In this document: positions 1 to 8,344 of the stretch, in pieces | Layout: each line of letters opens with the position of its first letter | Position numbering within the stretch: the stretch's first letter is position 1 | Assembly: GCA_016927595.1 (NCBI GenBank) | Contig: JAFGMI010000007.1 | Location: forward strand, 62,001 to 126,000 | Direction: 5' to 3' | Source: Melioribacteraceae bacterium | GTDB lineage: Bacteria; Bacteroidota; Ignavibacteria; Ignavibacteriales; Melioribacteraceae | DNA length: 64,000 nucleotides | Notes under the pieces: generated by a model | What the model saw: the letters and a program-made list of their open reading frames with translations, nothing else | Told to the model about the DNA's origin: nothing | The model's database searches: none | Made by a program: the position numbers and the translations under genes

Positions 1-1161
1 ATATTCTCGCCTGTTGTTAATCTCAGGAAGTTCCGTGTAGTATGACTGAACAGAATACGCAGTGACCAGGATTAATAAAAAACCTATTGTCAGTTTTCCT
101 GATAATTTGCAGGGTACTCCGAATGACTTGATGAACAGGTAGTAAAAACTTTTAAGGAAAAGTATATAAACCAACGGCAAAACGGGCAACACAAATCTAT
201 GAAACGGCAGAACATCGCCCCCTATAAAAGCCACCAGGGCTAAATAGGTAAAAGATAAATAAAGAACGGGCATTACTAATTTCCGTTGTGATCTGCTCGT
301 TAAAAGCACAAATGGAAGCAGAAGCATCAGCCCGAATAAAAAATAACTGCTGATACTTTTCCATAAGTATTCAAGTCCTCTTATAAAATAATAAGGTTCA
401 TACGAAGTTTTTGCGTAATACGTATTCGGGAACAAGTATCCGTAATAGAATAATCTGAACAGGATATATAAAGTCAGCGGGATAAAGTATAAGAAAAATT
501 CATTTTTCAGATTTGAGGTTATCAATCCCGAAAGCCTGAAAAAGAAATTGCGTTCCTTATTATTAAATAGATAAGAACCTGCCCGGTGAATAAAAATCAG
601 CATAAATACTGCAAGACCCTCTGGTCTTGTAAATGAGGCTACAAGAAGAAGCAGAACATAGGTAATGCTGTTGGAATTATTTTTAATTTTTTTTAAATAA
701 CTAAATACTGATGTCAGAATCAATAAAGAAAATAAACTTGTTTCCATAGCGCTCACCGACCAGTACTGAAACCCGCCCGTGAAGCATAGTAAAATTATAG
801 GGACTATGTTAACCAGTTCATCAAAGAATACGGAGCCGGATTTTATTCGGAATTGCTTTGAAATAAAATAAACGACCGGCAGGATAAGCACGCTTAATAA
901 AACGGATAAAAGTTGGGAAGCAGTTATGATGTCAATATTAAATAACGACAGCAAAGAAATAATCATTACCCATAAAAAATTCGTATAACCTTCTACATAC
1001 TCACCACTGTTAAAAACCAGTCCCTTTCCTTCTATCAGATTTTTTGCATATCGGAAACTTGTAAAAGCATCATCCTGAATAAATTTAATGTTGAGGCACA
1101 TTTGAACAAAGGCGAGGCACAACGCTGCAATTACTAATATTATTAAAGCTTTTTTATTCAA
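1..1161 (-). CDS. GT-C-fold membrane glycosyltransferase, 3' end beyond window
   Basis: An open frame of 387 codons runs off the left edge. It begins at a TTG at 1161; an in-frame TAA lies 27 bases upstream and no other start lies between, so the start is well constrained, with only a weak GGA just ahead. The protein is very hydrophobic with many predicted membrane spans. Residues 30-42 read DDAFTSFRYAKNL and residues 58-65 EGYTNFLW, the luminal acidic-pair and loop signature of bacterial GT-C (PMT/ArnT/AftB-like) enzymes that take sugars from polyprenyl-phosphate donors. Donor and acceptor cannot be told from the sequence. No neighbouring gene fixes a pathway. Confidence 0.8.
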   Translation of the reverse strand, partial: MNKKALIILVIAALCLAFVQMCLNIKFIQDDAFTSFRYAKNLIEGKGLVFNSGEYVEGYTNFLWVMIISLLSLFNIDIITASQLLSVLLSVLILPVVYFISKQFRIKSGSVFFDELVNIVPIILLCFTGGFQYWSVSAMETSLFSLLILTSVFSYLKKIKNNSNSITYVLLLLVASFTRPEGLAVFMLIFIHRAGSYLFNNKERNFFFRLSGLITSNLKNEFFLYFIPLTLYILFRLFYYGYLFPNTYYAKTSYEPYYFIRGLEYLWKSISSYFLFGLMLLLPFVLLTSRSQRKLVMPVLYLSFTYLALVAFIGGDVLPFHRFVLPVLPLVYILFLKSFYYLFIKSFGVPCKLSGKLTIGFLLILVTAYSVQSYYTELPEINNRREY

Positions 1162-1558
1162 TCCTATCCGGGAATAAAAATGTTAGAAACCAAATTATAA
1201 TTTAATTAAATATATCAAAGAATTAAGATCAATTCGCTTGTAATAGACTTTAAGTAAATCACTTATAGGAATAATTAAAAAATTATAAACCAATCAGTTC
1301 CGATTTCGTTAAGAAGGATTTAAAACGAAGTCGTGATAAAACATTTGGGGATGCCTTCTGTAACGAAACGTCTATAATTAAAATCCTGAGGCGGATAAAC
1401 GTTTCCAGTTTATTCCCAAGTATTTATCTGATCCTAAAATAGTGTACTATACACTACTTGTCAGAAAAAAAAATATTGTGTGTTAATCTGTGAACATTTT
1501 TGAAATAAGAACCAAACTGACAAACAAATAATAATAATTTCATAGTATGAAAATCATT
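1162..1558. other. Intergenic stretch with no recognisable gene
   Basis: About 400 bases between two minus-strand genes, AT-rich and rich in stops in all frames. The only distinct structure I see is the 7-bp-arm inverted repeat at 1440-1456. The middle part (about 1310-1430) is less AT-rich than the flanks but shows no ORF, tRNA or repeat that I can recognise. Confidence 0.5.
1440..1456. promoter_or_regulatory. Inverted repeat TAGTGTA-CTA-TACACTA
   Basis: Perfect 7-bp arms with a 3-bp centre. The size and symmetry resemble a dimeric repressor operator (TetR/GntR-like), but it is over 100 bases from the nearest coding end and lies downstream of the minus-strand barrel gene, which is about 570 bases from that gene's start. 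A chance palindrome is possible. Confidence 0.25.
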
Positions 1559-2026
1559 TTATAATTTAAAATAATATCTCGCTCCGAGTGCAGCATCAAA
1601 TTTTAATTTCGTTTCGGGAAAAAGCTGGAAGACAGGGGCTGCTTCTATAAAAAAACCCAGAGGCGTCTCAGACAGGGTGTGTGAAATACCCGCAACCCCG
1701 CGTACGCCAAAACTATCTTCATGTCCGGAATGTGAACGTAATCTTATACCGAATCCATAATAGACGGGAATGATAATCTCGGATTTAATTAAATCCTTAC
1801 TGTGGTATAAATAATCAGCATGCAGAGCAACATAATTACTGGTACCGAAAACGGTATAACCGAATGCAAAATCAAACGCATTGTTTTCATTCAGCCAGTA
1901 TTTACCGCTTAAGCCCGTAGGTTCTCCAAGAATAACACCAAGTCCGAGATTTCTGTTTTGGGCAAAGTAGTTATAGTTAAACATTAAGATAAAAATCAAA
2001 ACGAGTAGTTTGGTATTAGTATTCAT
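1559..2026 (-). CDS. Small outer-membrane beta-barrel protein
   Basis: About 155 residues from the ATG at 2026 (a second ATG at 2038 is possible; the longer frame back to 2089 would bury the signal peptide). A signal peptide (NTKLLVLIFILMFNYNYFAQ) precedes a mature part with alternating hydrophobic strands and many Gly/Tyr/Phe. It ends in Tyr-Tyr-Phe-Lys-Leu, typical of a closing barrel strand. GVILGEPTGLSGKYW near the mature N terminus resembles small DUF3996-like barrel proteins. No enzymatic motif. Function unknown; probably a structural or porin-like outer-membrane protein. Confidence 0.7.
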   Translation of the reverse strand: MNTNTKLLVLIFILMFNYNYFAQNRNLGLGVILGEPTGLSGKYWLNENNAFDFAFGYTVFGTSNYVALHADYLYHSKDLIKSEIIIPVYYGFGIRLRSHSGHEDSFGVRGVAGISHTLSETPLGFFIEAAPVFQLFPETKLKFDAALGARYYFKL

Positions 2027-2184
2027 AGTTGTTCTCATGTAAATATTTAACAAAAAAAGTAAAATAAATGAGTTCGGAAGTAGAATCATATCCCTTTTAA
2101 GCGTTTAATTTAATTTCTGCAATAATATCAATTATTAGTACGAATATTATTAAATTTTGTTTTAAAATATGCCAGAGGAATCAG

Positions 2185-3690
2185 ATGCAGGATACAAAAA
2201 CTGTAATCAAAAACGAAGTGCAAAAATCTTTAGCGAAATTTGATTACAATAACAGTGAAACTGCTATAATACTTGCCGCCGGTCACGGAAAAAGAATAAA
2301 GTCGCAAACCTCCAAAATGCTTCATCAGATTTGGGGAAAACCAACAGTTGAACGTGTATTTGATGCTTGCAGAGAAGGACTTCAGAAAGCCAACATAATA
2401 GTTGTTGTCGGGATAAAAGCTTTGGACGTGATTCAATCGATTGGTGAGAGACCATTTACCTCTTTCGCTTACCAGGAGGAGCAGAACGGAACCGGACATG
2501 CTGTTCAGGTAGCTTTGGATAATATTGATTCCCAGCGATACGAGGGCGTTATTTATATTCTCCCGGGAGACATGGGGCTGATTGATAAAAAAACTCTGAG
2601 CAAATTTAAAAAGACATTTCTTGAATCTGAAAACGATATGATGGTCCTTACCGGTTTGTACGACGGACCTTCGGAGGGAAATAACTACGGGAGAATTATA
2701 AGAGTAAAGCATGCCGATGTTAATAATAAAAAATCCAGAGATGACGAAGGTAAGGTGATTGAGATACTGGAGCACAAAGATATACTCAAATTGGATGCAG
2801 ATATTCCCTATCAGGTTGAATTTAAAGGAAGACTTTACAGTTATACGAAAGAGGAATTACTCGAGAATAACGAATTTAATTCCGGAGTTTACGCCTTTAA
2901 ATTCAAAGCATTATCCAAATTAATCGGTGAAATAAAAAACGATAATGTTCAGAATGAAATCTATATAACCGATCTTATATCAATTTTCAATAAAAACAAA
3001 CTGTCCGTGGGGGCAGTTCACCCGGATGACCAGCATGTTTTGATGGGCTTCAACAACAAATCGGTCCTCAAAGAAATGGAAAAAATAGCAAGACACAGGA
3101 CCTATGATCTGCTCAAAAATATTATTGATATTGAAGACCCGGACGATTTCTTTATTGACGAACAGGTGGTAAATAAGATTCTTAAAATGGATAATGATAA
3201 TGTACCGCTGGATATTAAAATCGGGAAAGGTGTTTACATCGGCAAGGGTGTGGAATTGAATTATAATCTTACACTCAAGAAAAATGTTTTTATAGAGGGC
3301 AACATTATATTTGGAAGAAATGTTATTATATGGGAGAATGCTTACCTTTCAACGTTTGCAAATCAGAAATTCGTTATAAATGACAATGTAGAAATTCTAT
3401 GGGGTGATATAATTAAGGGGAATATAATTATCGGAAAAAATTCTAGAATAGAATCTAGTGTAAATATGACAGGCAGCGATGAATATCCCTTAAGAGTTGG
3501 TGAAAAGGTTGTGATAAAAGGAACCAGTTATATTTTCGGAAGTTTGATAGACGATGGAATGTACATTGAGCATAGCGTCCTTATAAAGAAGAGAATCAGA
3601 AAAATAAAAGAAAACGGCAAGGAAATTAATACAGTAAAATTTTATCTGCCGATACCCGAAGGAACCGATACTATTTCAACTCTGGAATAA
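2185..3690 (+). CDS. GlmU-like nucleotidyltransferase with left-handed beta-helix
   Basis: 501 residues. Residues 30-47 carry the sugar-nucleotidyltransferase loop (LAAGHGKRIKSQTSKMLH), EEQNGTGHA at 98-106 matches the GlmU uridyltransferase ribose/base-binding loop, and PGDMGL at 127-132 holds the metal-binding Asp. Repeats from about 340 form a left-handed beta-helix. The first half therefore probably makes UDP-GlcNAc from UTP and GlcNAc-1-P. The C-terminal part does not show the lysine/histidine-rich acetyltransferase site of GlmU, so I would not claim the acetyl-transfer step. A RBS-like AGAGGAA lies ahead of the ATG. Convergent with rpsT. It could instead activate another hexosamine phosphate. 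Confidence 0.8.
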   Translation: MQDTKTVIKNEVQKSLAKFDYNNSETAIILAAGHGKRIKSQTSKMLHQIWGKPTVERVFDACREGLQKANIIVVVGIKALDVIQSIGERPFTSFAYQEEQNGTGHAVQVALDNIDSQRYEGVIYILPGDMGLIDKKTLSKFKKTFLESENDMMVLTGLYDGPSEGNNYGRIIRVKHADVNNKKSRDDEGKVIEILEHKDILKLDADIPYQVEFKGRLYSYTKEELLENNEFNSGVYAFKFKALSKLIGEIKNDNVQNEIYITDLISIFNKNKLSVGAVHPDDQHVLMGFNNKSVLKEMEKIARHRTYDLLKNIIDIEDPDDFFIDEQVVNKILKMDNDNVPLDIKIGKGVYIGKGVELNYNLTLKKNVFIEGNIIFGRNVIIWENAYLSTFANQKFVINDNVEILWGDIIKGNIIIGKNSRIESSVNMTGSDEYPLRVGEKVVIKGTSYIFGSLIDDGMYIEHSVLIKKRIRKIKENGKEINTVKFYLPIPEGTDTISTLE

Positions 3691-3693
3691 AAA

Positions 3694-3716
3694 AAGCGAT
3701 GTAAATTACACCGCTT
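3694..3716. terminator. Hairpin between convergent glmU-like gene and rpsT
   Basis: AAGCGaTGTAA pairs with TTACAcCGCTT with one mismatched position (a G-T wobble on the minus strand) around a short AT loop. It sits between two convergent stops and is flanked by A runs on the left, giving a T run on the minus strand. Likely a bidirectional terminator, mainly for rpsT. Confidence 0.5.
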
Positions 3717-3741
3717 ATTAAACTTAGTTGTAAGGAAACTA

Positions 3742-3999
3742 TTAAGCTTCTAATTTATTAACATATTTTGTCAGTGAGGATTTTTTTCTGGCGGCTGTGT
3801 TTTTATGTATTCTTCCATTCCCGGCTGTTTTATCAAGAAAAGCTACTGTTTCTTTCAAGTATTTTTCGGCATCGGTTTTATTTTCTGCGCTGTATACTTT
3901 TTTAATCAATGTCCTTACTTTTGAAAGCGCTGCTTGATTGTTTACACGCTTTCGTTCATTTGATCGAATTCTTTTTTTCGCTGACTTATGATGAGCCAT
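3742..3999 (-). CDS. rpsT: 30S ribosomal protein S20
   Basis: 85 residues, the usual size of bS20, with the family start MAHHKSAKKRIRSNERKR and the C-terminal helix motif NGRIHKNTAARKKS followed by KYVNKL. It is a basic helical bundle that binds 16S rRNA in the small subunit. The gene is monocistronic, preceded by AGGGATAAT and divergent from queE. Confidence 0.97.
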   Translation of the reverse strand: MAHHKSAKKRIRSNERKRVNNQAALSKVRTLIKKVYSAENKTDAEKYLKETVAFLDKTAGNGRIHKNTAARKKSSLTKYVNKLEA

Positions 4000-4101
4000 A
4001 TTATCCCTTTTTTGATTATTTTCAAGATTACAAATATACCTGTAATTGGAAATTATGTCAATTATTTTTGGACAAACATCTCAAATTTGGTTAATATCGC
4101 A

Positions 4102-4109
4102 TATCTTTG
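4102..4109 (+). promoter_or_regulatory. Possible Bacteroidota-type -7 element TATCTTTG before queE
   Basis: TATCTTTG matches the TAnnTTTG element of the Bacteroidota primary sigma factor and lies 32 bases ahead of the queE ATG. No TTTG is at the preferred distance upstream (one at 4086-4089 is too close), so support is partial. Confidence 0.35.
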
Positions 4110-4141
4110 CTATTTTTGCCTGCCAATAAAAGAATTTTTGA

Positions 4142-4780
4142 ATGTTAAAAATAAATGAAATATACTATTCAATTCAGGGAGAAAGTACATTTGCCGGTTT
4201 GCCCTGCGTATTTATAAGACTTACATTTTGTAATCTGAGGTGTTCATATTGTGATACAGAATATGCATTTTATGAAGGAACCGACAGATCAATCGAATCG
4301 ATTTTAAGCGAAGTGAAAAAATATAACTGCGACCTGGTTGAAGTTACAGGCGGGGAACCGCTGGTTCAGGATGAATCACTTCTGCTGATGAAAAAACTTT
4401 GCGATGAAGGATATCAAGTCCTTCTCGAAACAGGAGGTAGTCTTCCAATTACTAAAATAGACAATCGGGTAATTATAATTATGGATTTAAAGTGTCCCTC
4501 GAGTAAGATGGAACAAAAAAATAATTATGCCAACATAGACTATCTAAAGAAAAACGATGAGATTAAGTTTGTTATTGGTACTCGGGCGGATTACGATTGG
4601 AGTGTTAATATAATTGAAAAGTATAAGCTGAATGATAAATGCAATATACTTTTCTCGGTCGTGTTCGGCAAATTAAGTCCGTTAGAATTGGTAAATTGGG
4701 TGCTGGAAGACAAATTAAATGTGAGATTTCAGCTTCAGTTGCACAAGTACATCTGGAAGCCTGATCAAAAGGGAGTTTAA
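4142..4780 (+). CDS. queE: 7-carboxy-7-deazaguanine synthase
   Basis: 212 residues. A radical-SAM enzyme that contracts 6-carboxytetrahydropterin to 7-carboxy-7-deazaguanine in queuosine/7-deazaguanine synthesis. The cluster-binding cysteines are C30, C34 and C37 (FCNLRCSYCDTEYA), and TGGEPL near 69-74 binds SAM. IYYSIQGES at the N terminus and QLQLHKYIW near the C terminus are family signatures. Followed at 18 bases by queD, the enzyme that makes its substrate, so the two probably form one transcript. No queC or queF is in the window. Confidence 0.95.
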   Translation: MLKINEIYYSIQGESTFAGLPCVFIRLTFCNLRCSYCDTEYAFYEGTDRSIESILSEVKKYNCDLVEVTGGEPLVQDESLLLMKKLCDEGYQVLLETGGSLPITKIDNRVIIIMDLKCPSSKMEQKNNYANIDYLKKNDEIKFVIGTRADYDWSVNIIEKYKLNDKCNILFSVVFGKLSPLELVNWVLEDKLNVRFQLQLHKYIWKPDQKGV

Positions 4781-4797
4781 CAATTAAAGAGGATAGA

Positions 4798-5214
4798 ATG
4801 CGCATAGCAAAGGAGTTTCGATGGGAAATGGGACACAGATTACCATTCCATGACGGTAAATGCAGGAATTTACATGGTCATAGTTATAAGATGATGGTAG
4901 AGTTTTCAGGCGATCCGGATCAAAACGGGATGGTACTCGATTACTATTCAGTAAAAGAAATAATTGCCCCACTAGTCGACGAACTCGATCATACCTTTAT
5001 GGTTAAGAACGACGATACAGAGCTGATTGATATGCTGAGAAAATTGAATTCAAATTATGTGGTTGTGGATTTTCACAGCACCGCTGAAAACCTGGTATAT
5101 TACTTTATTGATAAAATTAAATCCTCCCCCCTTCCTTCAAATATTAAAGGGATAAAGGTAAAAATACTGGAGACCGAGAATACATACGCAGAAGAGGAAT
5201 TGATTATCAGATAG
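4798..5214 (+). CDS. queD: 6-carboxy-5,6,7,8-tetrahydropterin synthase
   Basis: 138 residues. Converts dihydroneopterin triphosphate to 6-carboxytetrahydropterin, the step before QueE. Zinc ligands H13, H26 and H28 are in MGHRL and LHGHSY, with the catalytic Cys at C22. LDHTFM and STAENLVYYF are typical of the family. It follows queE closely on the same strand. Its 3' end overlaps the 3' end of the convergent sirtuin gene by 8 bases. Confidence 0.95.
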   Translation: MRIAKEFRWEMGHRLPFHDGKCRNLHGHSYKMMVEFSGDPDQNGMVLDYYSVKEIIAPLVDELDHTFMVKNDDTELIDMLRKLNSNYVVVDFHSTAENLVYYFIDKIKSSPLPSNIKGIKVKILETENTYAEEELIIR

Positions 5215-5959
5215 AGGTCTTAAGTTTCTTTATTTCATCTAAAATCTTCGGCATAATTTTACCTGCAGCCCCGAAATATGAATAATCCGCAATCTGCGAG
5301 AGTTCTGTTTCTTCAATATTAATTTCCACGAGACACGAACCTGCCTGCTTGGCACCGAGCGGAATATAGGCAGCAGGATAAACAACTGCCGAGGTCCCAA
5401 TCACAAAACATATATCGCTTTCCGCTGCAAGGCGTTCACTTTCAGCGAAAACATCCTGAGGCAGAACCTCACCGAACCAAACTACATCCGGACGAATTAG
5501 CCCGCCGCAGTAATCACATTTGGGAACCTGCTTGTTTTCCAATTCCAGACCGGAATCATTATAAGGTCGTTTACATTCAATACAGTAGTTTCTCTCAATA
5601 TTTCCATGGAGCTCATAAACGTTGTTATTCCCGGCTCTCCTGTGGAGGTTGTCAACATTCTGTGTTACAACACTTACTTTATCAAAATACTTTTCCATTT
5701 CTGTTATCGAATAATGGGCAGCGTTAGGGCTTTTTTCGTGTATGATTGATCTTCGGTGCTGGTACCACTCCCAGACCATATCGGGATTTTTAAGAAAGGC
5801 ATTGAAACTAGCCAGTTCCTCCGGTTTTAGTTTGTTCCATATCCCGTCTTTCCCCCGGAATGTGGGAATACCGCTCTCAGCTGATATTCCCGCTCCCGTA
5901 AAGACGACAATTTTTTCCGCATTGGTAATTCTTTTCAGAAAAGAGTCAGTAAAATTCAT
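5207..5959 (-). CDS. cobB: NAD-dependent protein deacylase, class III sirtuin
   Basis: 250 residues. Rossmann motif GAGISAESGIPTFRG at 22-36, TQNVDNLHRRAG at 99-110, catalytic His at 118 (ELHGN), zinc cysteines C126, C129, C148 and C151. Tyr66 and Arg69 (WYQHRR) match the Y-x-x-R pair that recognises acidic acyl groups in SIRT5/CobB, so desuccinylase or demalonylase activity is likely besides deacetylation. The ATG abuts the stop of the TPR gene (TAA then ATG with no gap), suggesting translational coupling. Confidence 0.93.
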   Translation of the reverse strand: MNFTDSFLKRITNAEKIVVFTGAGISAESGIPTFRGKDGIWNKLKPEELASFNAFLKNPDMVWEWYQHRRSIIHEKSPNAAHYSITEMEKYFDKVSVVTQNVDNLHRRAGNNNVYELHGNIERNYCIECKRPYNDSGLELENKQVPKCDYCGGLIRPDVVWFGEVLPQDVFAESERLAAESDICFVIGTSAVVYPAAYIPLGAKQAGSCLVEINIEETELSQIADYSYFGAAGKIMPKILDEIKKLKTSI

Positions 5960-6745
5960 TTATTCATTTTCAATTTCTTTCAATAAAGCTTTTGCTTCTT
6001 CTTTTTTAATCGAATCATCTTCATCCTCAATCGGACTGGAAAGAACCAGATTTAAATTCTCACGTGCCTCTTCGTAAAAATCATCTTTGATTAAAGCCTT
6101 GGCATAATCGAGATGGAACATTACGTAGTTTGGTTTTAAGCTGATAGCCTTTTTGAAATGTACAAAGGCGCTGTCAAGATCAGCCCAGCCCAAACCTAAA
6201 ACAGACCTTGCGGGTGCCCATTTATCACTAATCTTTGAATGCGTTCTTGCAAGCACATAATGCGCAACAGCCTGCTGATCTGTTCCCCCGTTATTTAACT
6301 CAATCGCTTTTTGACAATCGTCCCTTACCGAATTCACCACCCCCGCTACAGAGAAAACTCCTTTAAATAACGCTATACGACCACTGGCAATAGCCCTTCT
6401 GAGATAGGGAATGGACTGATCGGGAGCGAGTTGCACGGCTTTATCTGCGTAATCAAAAGCCAGGTCATATTTTTTAAGTTGTTCCTCCTCCTGTTCACTC
6501 GTACTGGCGGGCATGTGCTCGCCGATATCAACATATGCACGACTAATTCTCCATAACACTTCCCAATTGTCGGGAAATTGTAGATCAGCCTTTTTATATA
6601 CATCTAAAGCAGCCTCGTTATTAAACTCGCTGTAAAGTCTGTCTCCTTCTTCAAGCATTGTTTGGAGATCCTGCGAAACCGTGGAAATGGAAGGCAGTAT
6701 AAAAAATAAAATATTAATTGATAGAAACAACAATGCTCTTTTCAT
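5960..6745 (-). CDS. Secreted TPR-repeat protein
   Basis: About 261 residues from the ATG at 6745, chosen because AGAGGA lies just upstream and because this start gives a clean signal peptide (MKRALLFLSINILFFILP). The frame stays open to 6907 but the extra part is not signal-like and overlaps the preceding gene. The mature protein has several TPR units: residues about 25-110 and 135-235, with patterns such as AVQLAPDQSIPYLRRAIA and AISLKPNYVMFHLDYAKAL. No catalytic motif. Probably a periplasmic scaffold. Lies 13 bases after yhaM and directly before the sirtuin. Confidence 0.8.
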   Translation of the reverse strand: MKRALLFLSINILFFILPSISTVSQDLQTMLEEGDRLYSEFNNEAALDVYKKADLQFPDNWEVLWRISRAYVDIGEHMPASTSEQEEEQLKKYDLAFDYADKAVQLAPDQSIPYLRRAIASGRIALFKGVFSVAGVVNSVRDDCQKAIELNNGGTDQQAVAHYVLARTHSKISDKWAPARSVLGLGWADLDSAFVHFKKAISLKPNYVMFHLDYAKALIKDDFYEEARENLNLVLSSPIEDEDDSIKKEEAKALLKEIENE

Positions 6746-6758
6746 TTTATTTTCCTCT

Positions 6759-7748
6759 TTATATGTCGAATAATGTTTCCTTTTCATTATTTCCCGAATC
6801 CGGCGGGATATACAGCGCTGTATTTGCCAAAGGCAAGTATTTAGTCCAATTGCCGGTTCTGAACTCATCCGATTTAATAGCGTTTTTATATGCATTAGCT
6901 TTGGCACTCAACTCGTCGGCATGATATAGTATTATAGCCTCCAGAGTTTTTGGTTCAACGGGGGAGGCAAACTCTAACTTTCCCTGGTGACTAAGTATCA
7001 GATGAATTAATTGGATTTTTAAGTTTTCAGGGAAGCCATCTATCTTTTCAATTTCCTTCTCAACTATATTTGCAGCAATAACAATATGCCCGATAAGTCT
7101 TCCTTTATCAGTGTAGTCGAATGACGAATCTATTTTCAGTTCCTCAGTTTTCCCAAAGTCATGAAGTACGGCGCCCGAAATCAGTAAATCCCTGTTCACT
7201 TCTTTATGAAACTTTGCAATTAAATCACAGATCTGTATAATTTCGAGTGTGTGCTCTAATAATCCATGAATATATGAGTGGTGCCATGATTTGCCTGCGG
7301 GTACAGTGGTAAATTTTTCAAGCTTATCGCCTTTAAGTACATTACGAAGCAAATTTCTTAAATAGGAATTCTCTATTGAGTCGATCTGCTTATTAAGACT
7401 TTTAATCATTGCATCGGGGTCATAATCGGATTTAGGAAGAAAATCGTGCATGCTGACCGAATCCAAACCGGCTGCTTTATTTATGTTATTAATCTTTATC
7501 TGAAGTAGTCCCTGATACTCGTCAATCTTCCCTTCAACCTTTACGATATCACCTTCTGAGATTGTATTCACAACATCGTCAAAATTATCCCACATCTTAG
7601 CCTGCAGACTTAAAGACTGATCTCTCAACTCCATACTAAGATAGTTCTTATTATTCCTTGCCGTCTTCATTTCCATTTTTGAGACCAGCAGGAAATGATT
7701 CACATTCTCTCCAACCCCAAGTTTACCGAGCCCTGTCTGATGAAGCAT
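6759..7748 (-). CDS. yhaM: 3'-5' exoribonuclease of the YhaM family
   Basis: 329 residues, the usual size of YhaM (about 314). An OB-fold at about 12-92 (LVEGKIDEYQG-like strands, nucleic-acid binding) is followed by an HD phosphohydrolase domain with HHSYIHGLLEHT at 156-167 and LHDFGK at 195-200. This order is that of YhaM, a Mn-dependent 3'-5' exonuclease acting on RNA and DNA. The gene sits between the UpxY-like factor and the TPR gene on the same strand. An alternative is an HD-domain nuclease of different specificity. Confidence 0.85.
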   Translation of the reverse strand: MLHQTGLGKLGVGENVNHFLLVSKMEMKTARNNKNYLSMELRDQSLSLQAKMWDNFDDVVNTISEGDIVKVEGKIDEYQGLLQIKINNINKAAGLDSVSMHDFLPKSDYDPDAMIKSLNKQIDSIENSYLRNLLRNVLKGDKLEKFTTVPAGKSWHHSYIHGLLEHTLEIIQICDLIAKFHKEVNRDLLISGAVLHDFGKTEELKIDSSFDYTDKGRLIGHIVIAANIVEKEIEKIDGFPENLKIQLIHLILSHQGKLEFASPVEPKTLEAIILYHADELSAKANAYKNAIKSDEFRTGNWTKYLPLANTALYIPPDSGNNEKETLFDI

Positions 7749-7814
7749 ATTTCGCCAACAATTAATATTATTTATATAAAATAAGAAAAATTGACCAGCG
7801 TTACATGAATTTGT

Positions 7815-8315
7815 TTACTTTTTTACGACGCTGCCCGAAGGCAGTTTCACGACTACCGATCTGTTAATAATATCGATATTAACAGCAAGCATAGATTCAT
7901 TCTTGCTTACGTTGTAAACAACACCTTCTGTTCCGCTGAAAGGTCCTTCCACTATTTTAACGATGTTGCCTTTTATAATGTTGTTAAACACCTGAATGTC
8001 GTTTGTATTACTTAGCATTTTCTTCAGACTATCGATTTGCGATTGCGGAACAGCACTGGGTTTACCGTTAAAAAATATTGTTTTAACGATTGCATTTTGT
8101 TCCAGGGCAAGCAGCCGTTCTCTTTCATCGGCTCTTATAAAAATATAACCTCTGAAAAGTGGTTCTGTTACTTTTTTTTTGCGATCGCTCCACTTTTTTA
8201 ACAGCTGTACTTTGGGAAGGTAACTTTCAATATCTATTGAATTCAGCTGAAGTTCAGCTTTGAATTCACTCCTCGGTTTGGTGTATAAAGCATACCATTT
8301 TTTAATTTCTGTCAT
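7815..8315 (-). CDS. NusG-like transcription antiterminator (UpxY type)
   Basis: 166 residues. The NGN domain starts with WYALYTKPRSEF at 7-18 and contains LFRGYIFIRAD. A KOW motif follows at about 118-145 (GNIVKIVEGPFSGTEGVV). The housekeeping NusG is normally next to rplK, so this is a specialised paralogue of the RfaH/UpxY kind, which lets RNA polymerase read long polysaccharide operons. Here it does not lead such an operon; it lies between a sensor kinase (29 bases) and yhaM. Target unknown; the sugar cluster at 19.6-26.8 kb is a candidate only by proximity. Confidence 0.85.
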   Translation of the reverse strand: MTEIKKWYALYTKPRSEFKAELQLNSIDIESYLPKVQLLKKWSDRKKKVTEPLFRGYIFIRADERERLLALEQNAIVKTIFFNGKPSAVPQSQIDSLKKMLSNTNDIQVFNNIIKGNIVKIVEGPFSGTEGVVYNVSKNESMLAVNIDIINRSVVVKLPSGSVVKK

Positions 8316-8344
8316 TTGTATCGCTGATCATATATAAACTTGTT

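Noticed and set aside
2230-2775. 181-residue minus-strand ORF inside the GlmU-like gene
   Set aside because: Antisense shadow of a well-supported gene, no family resemblance or RBS.
4095-4141. preQ1 riboswitch before queE
   Set aside because: The leader is only about 45 bases and has no preQ1 consensus (no C-rich loop with an A-rich tail that would form the pseudoknot).
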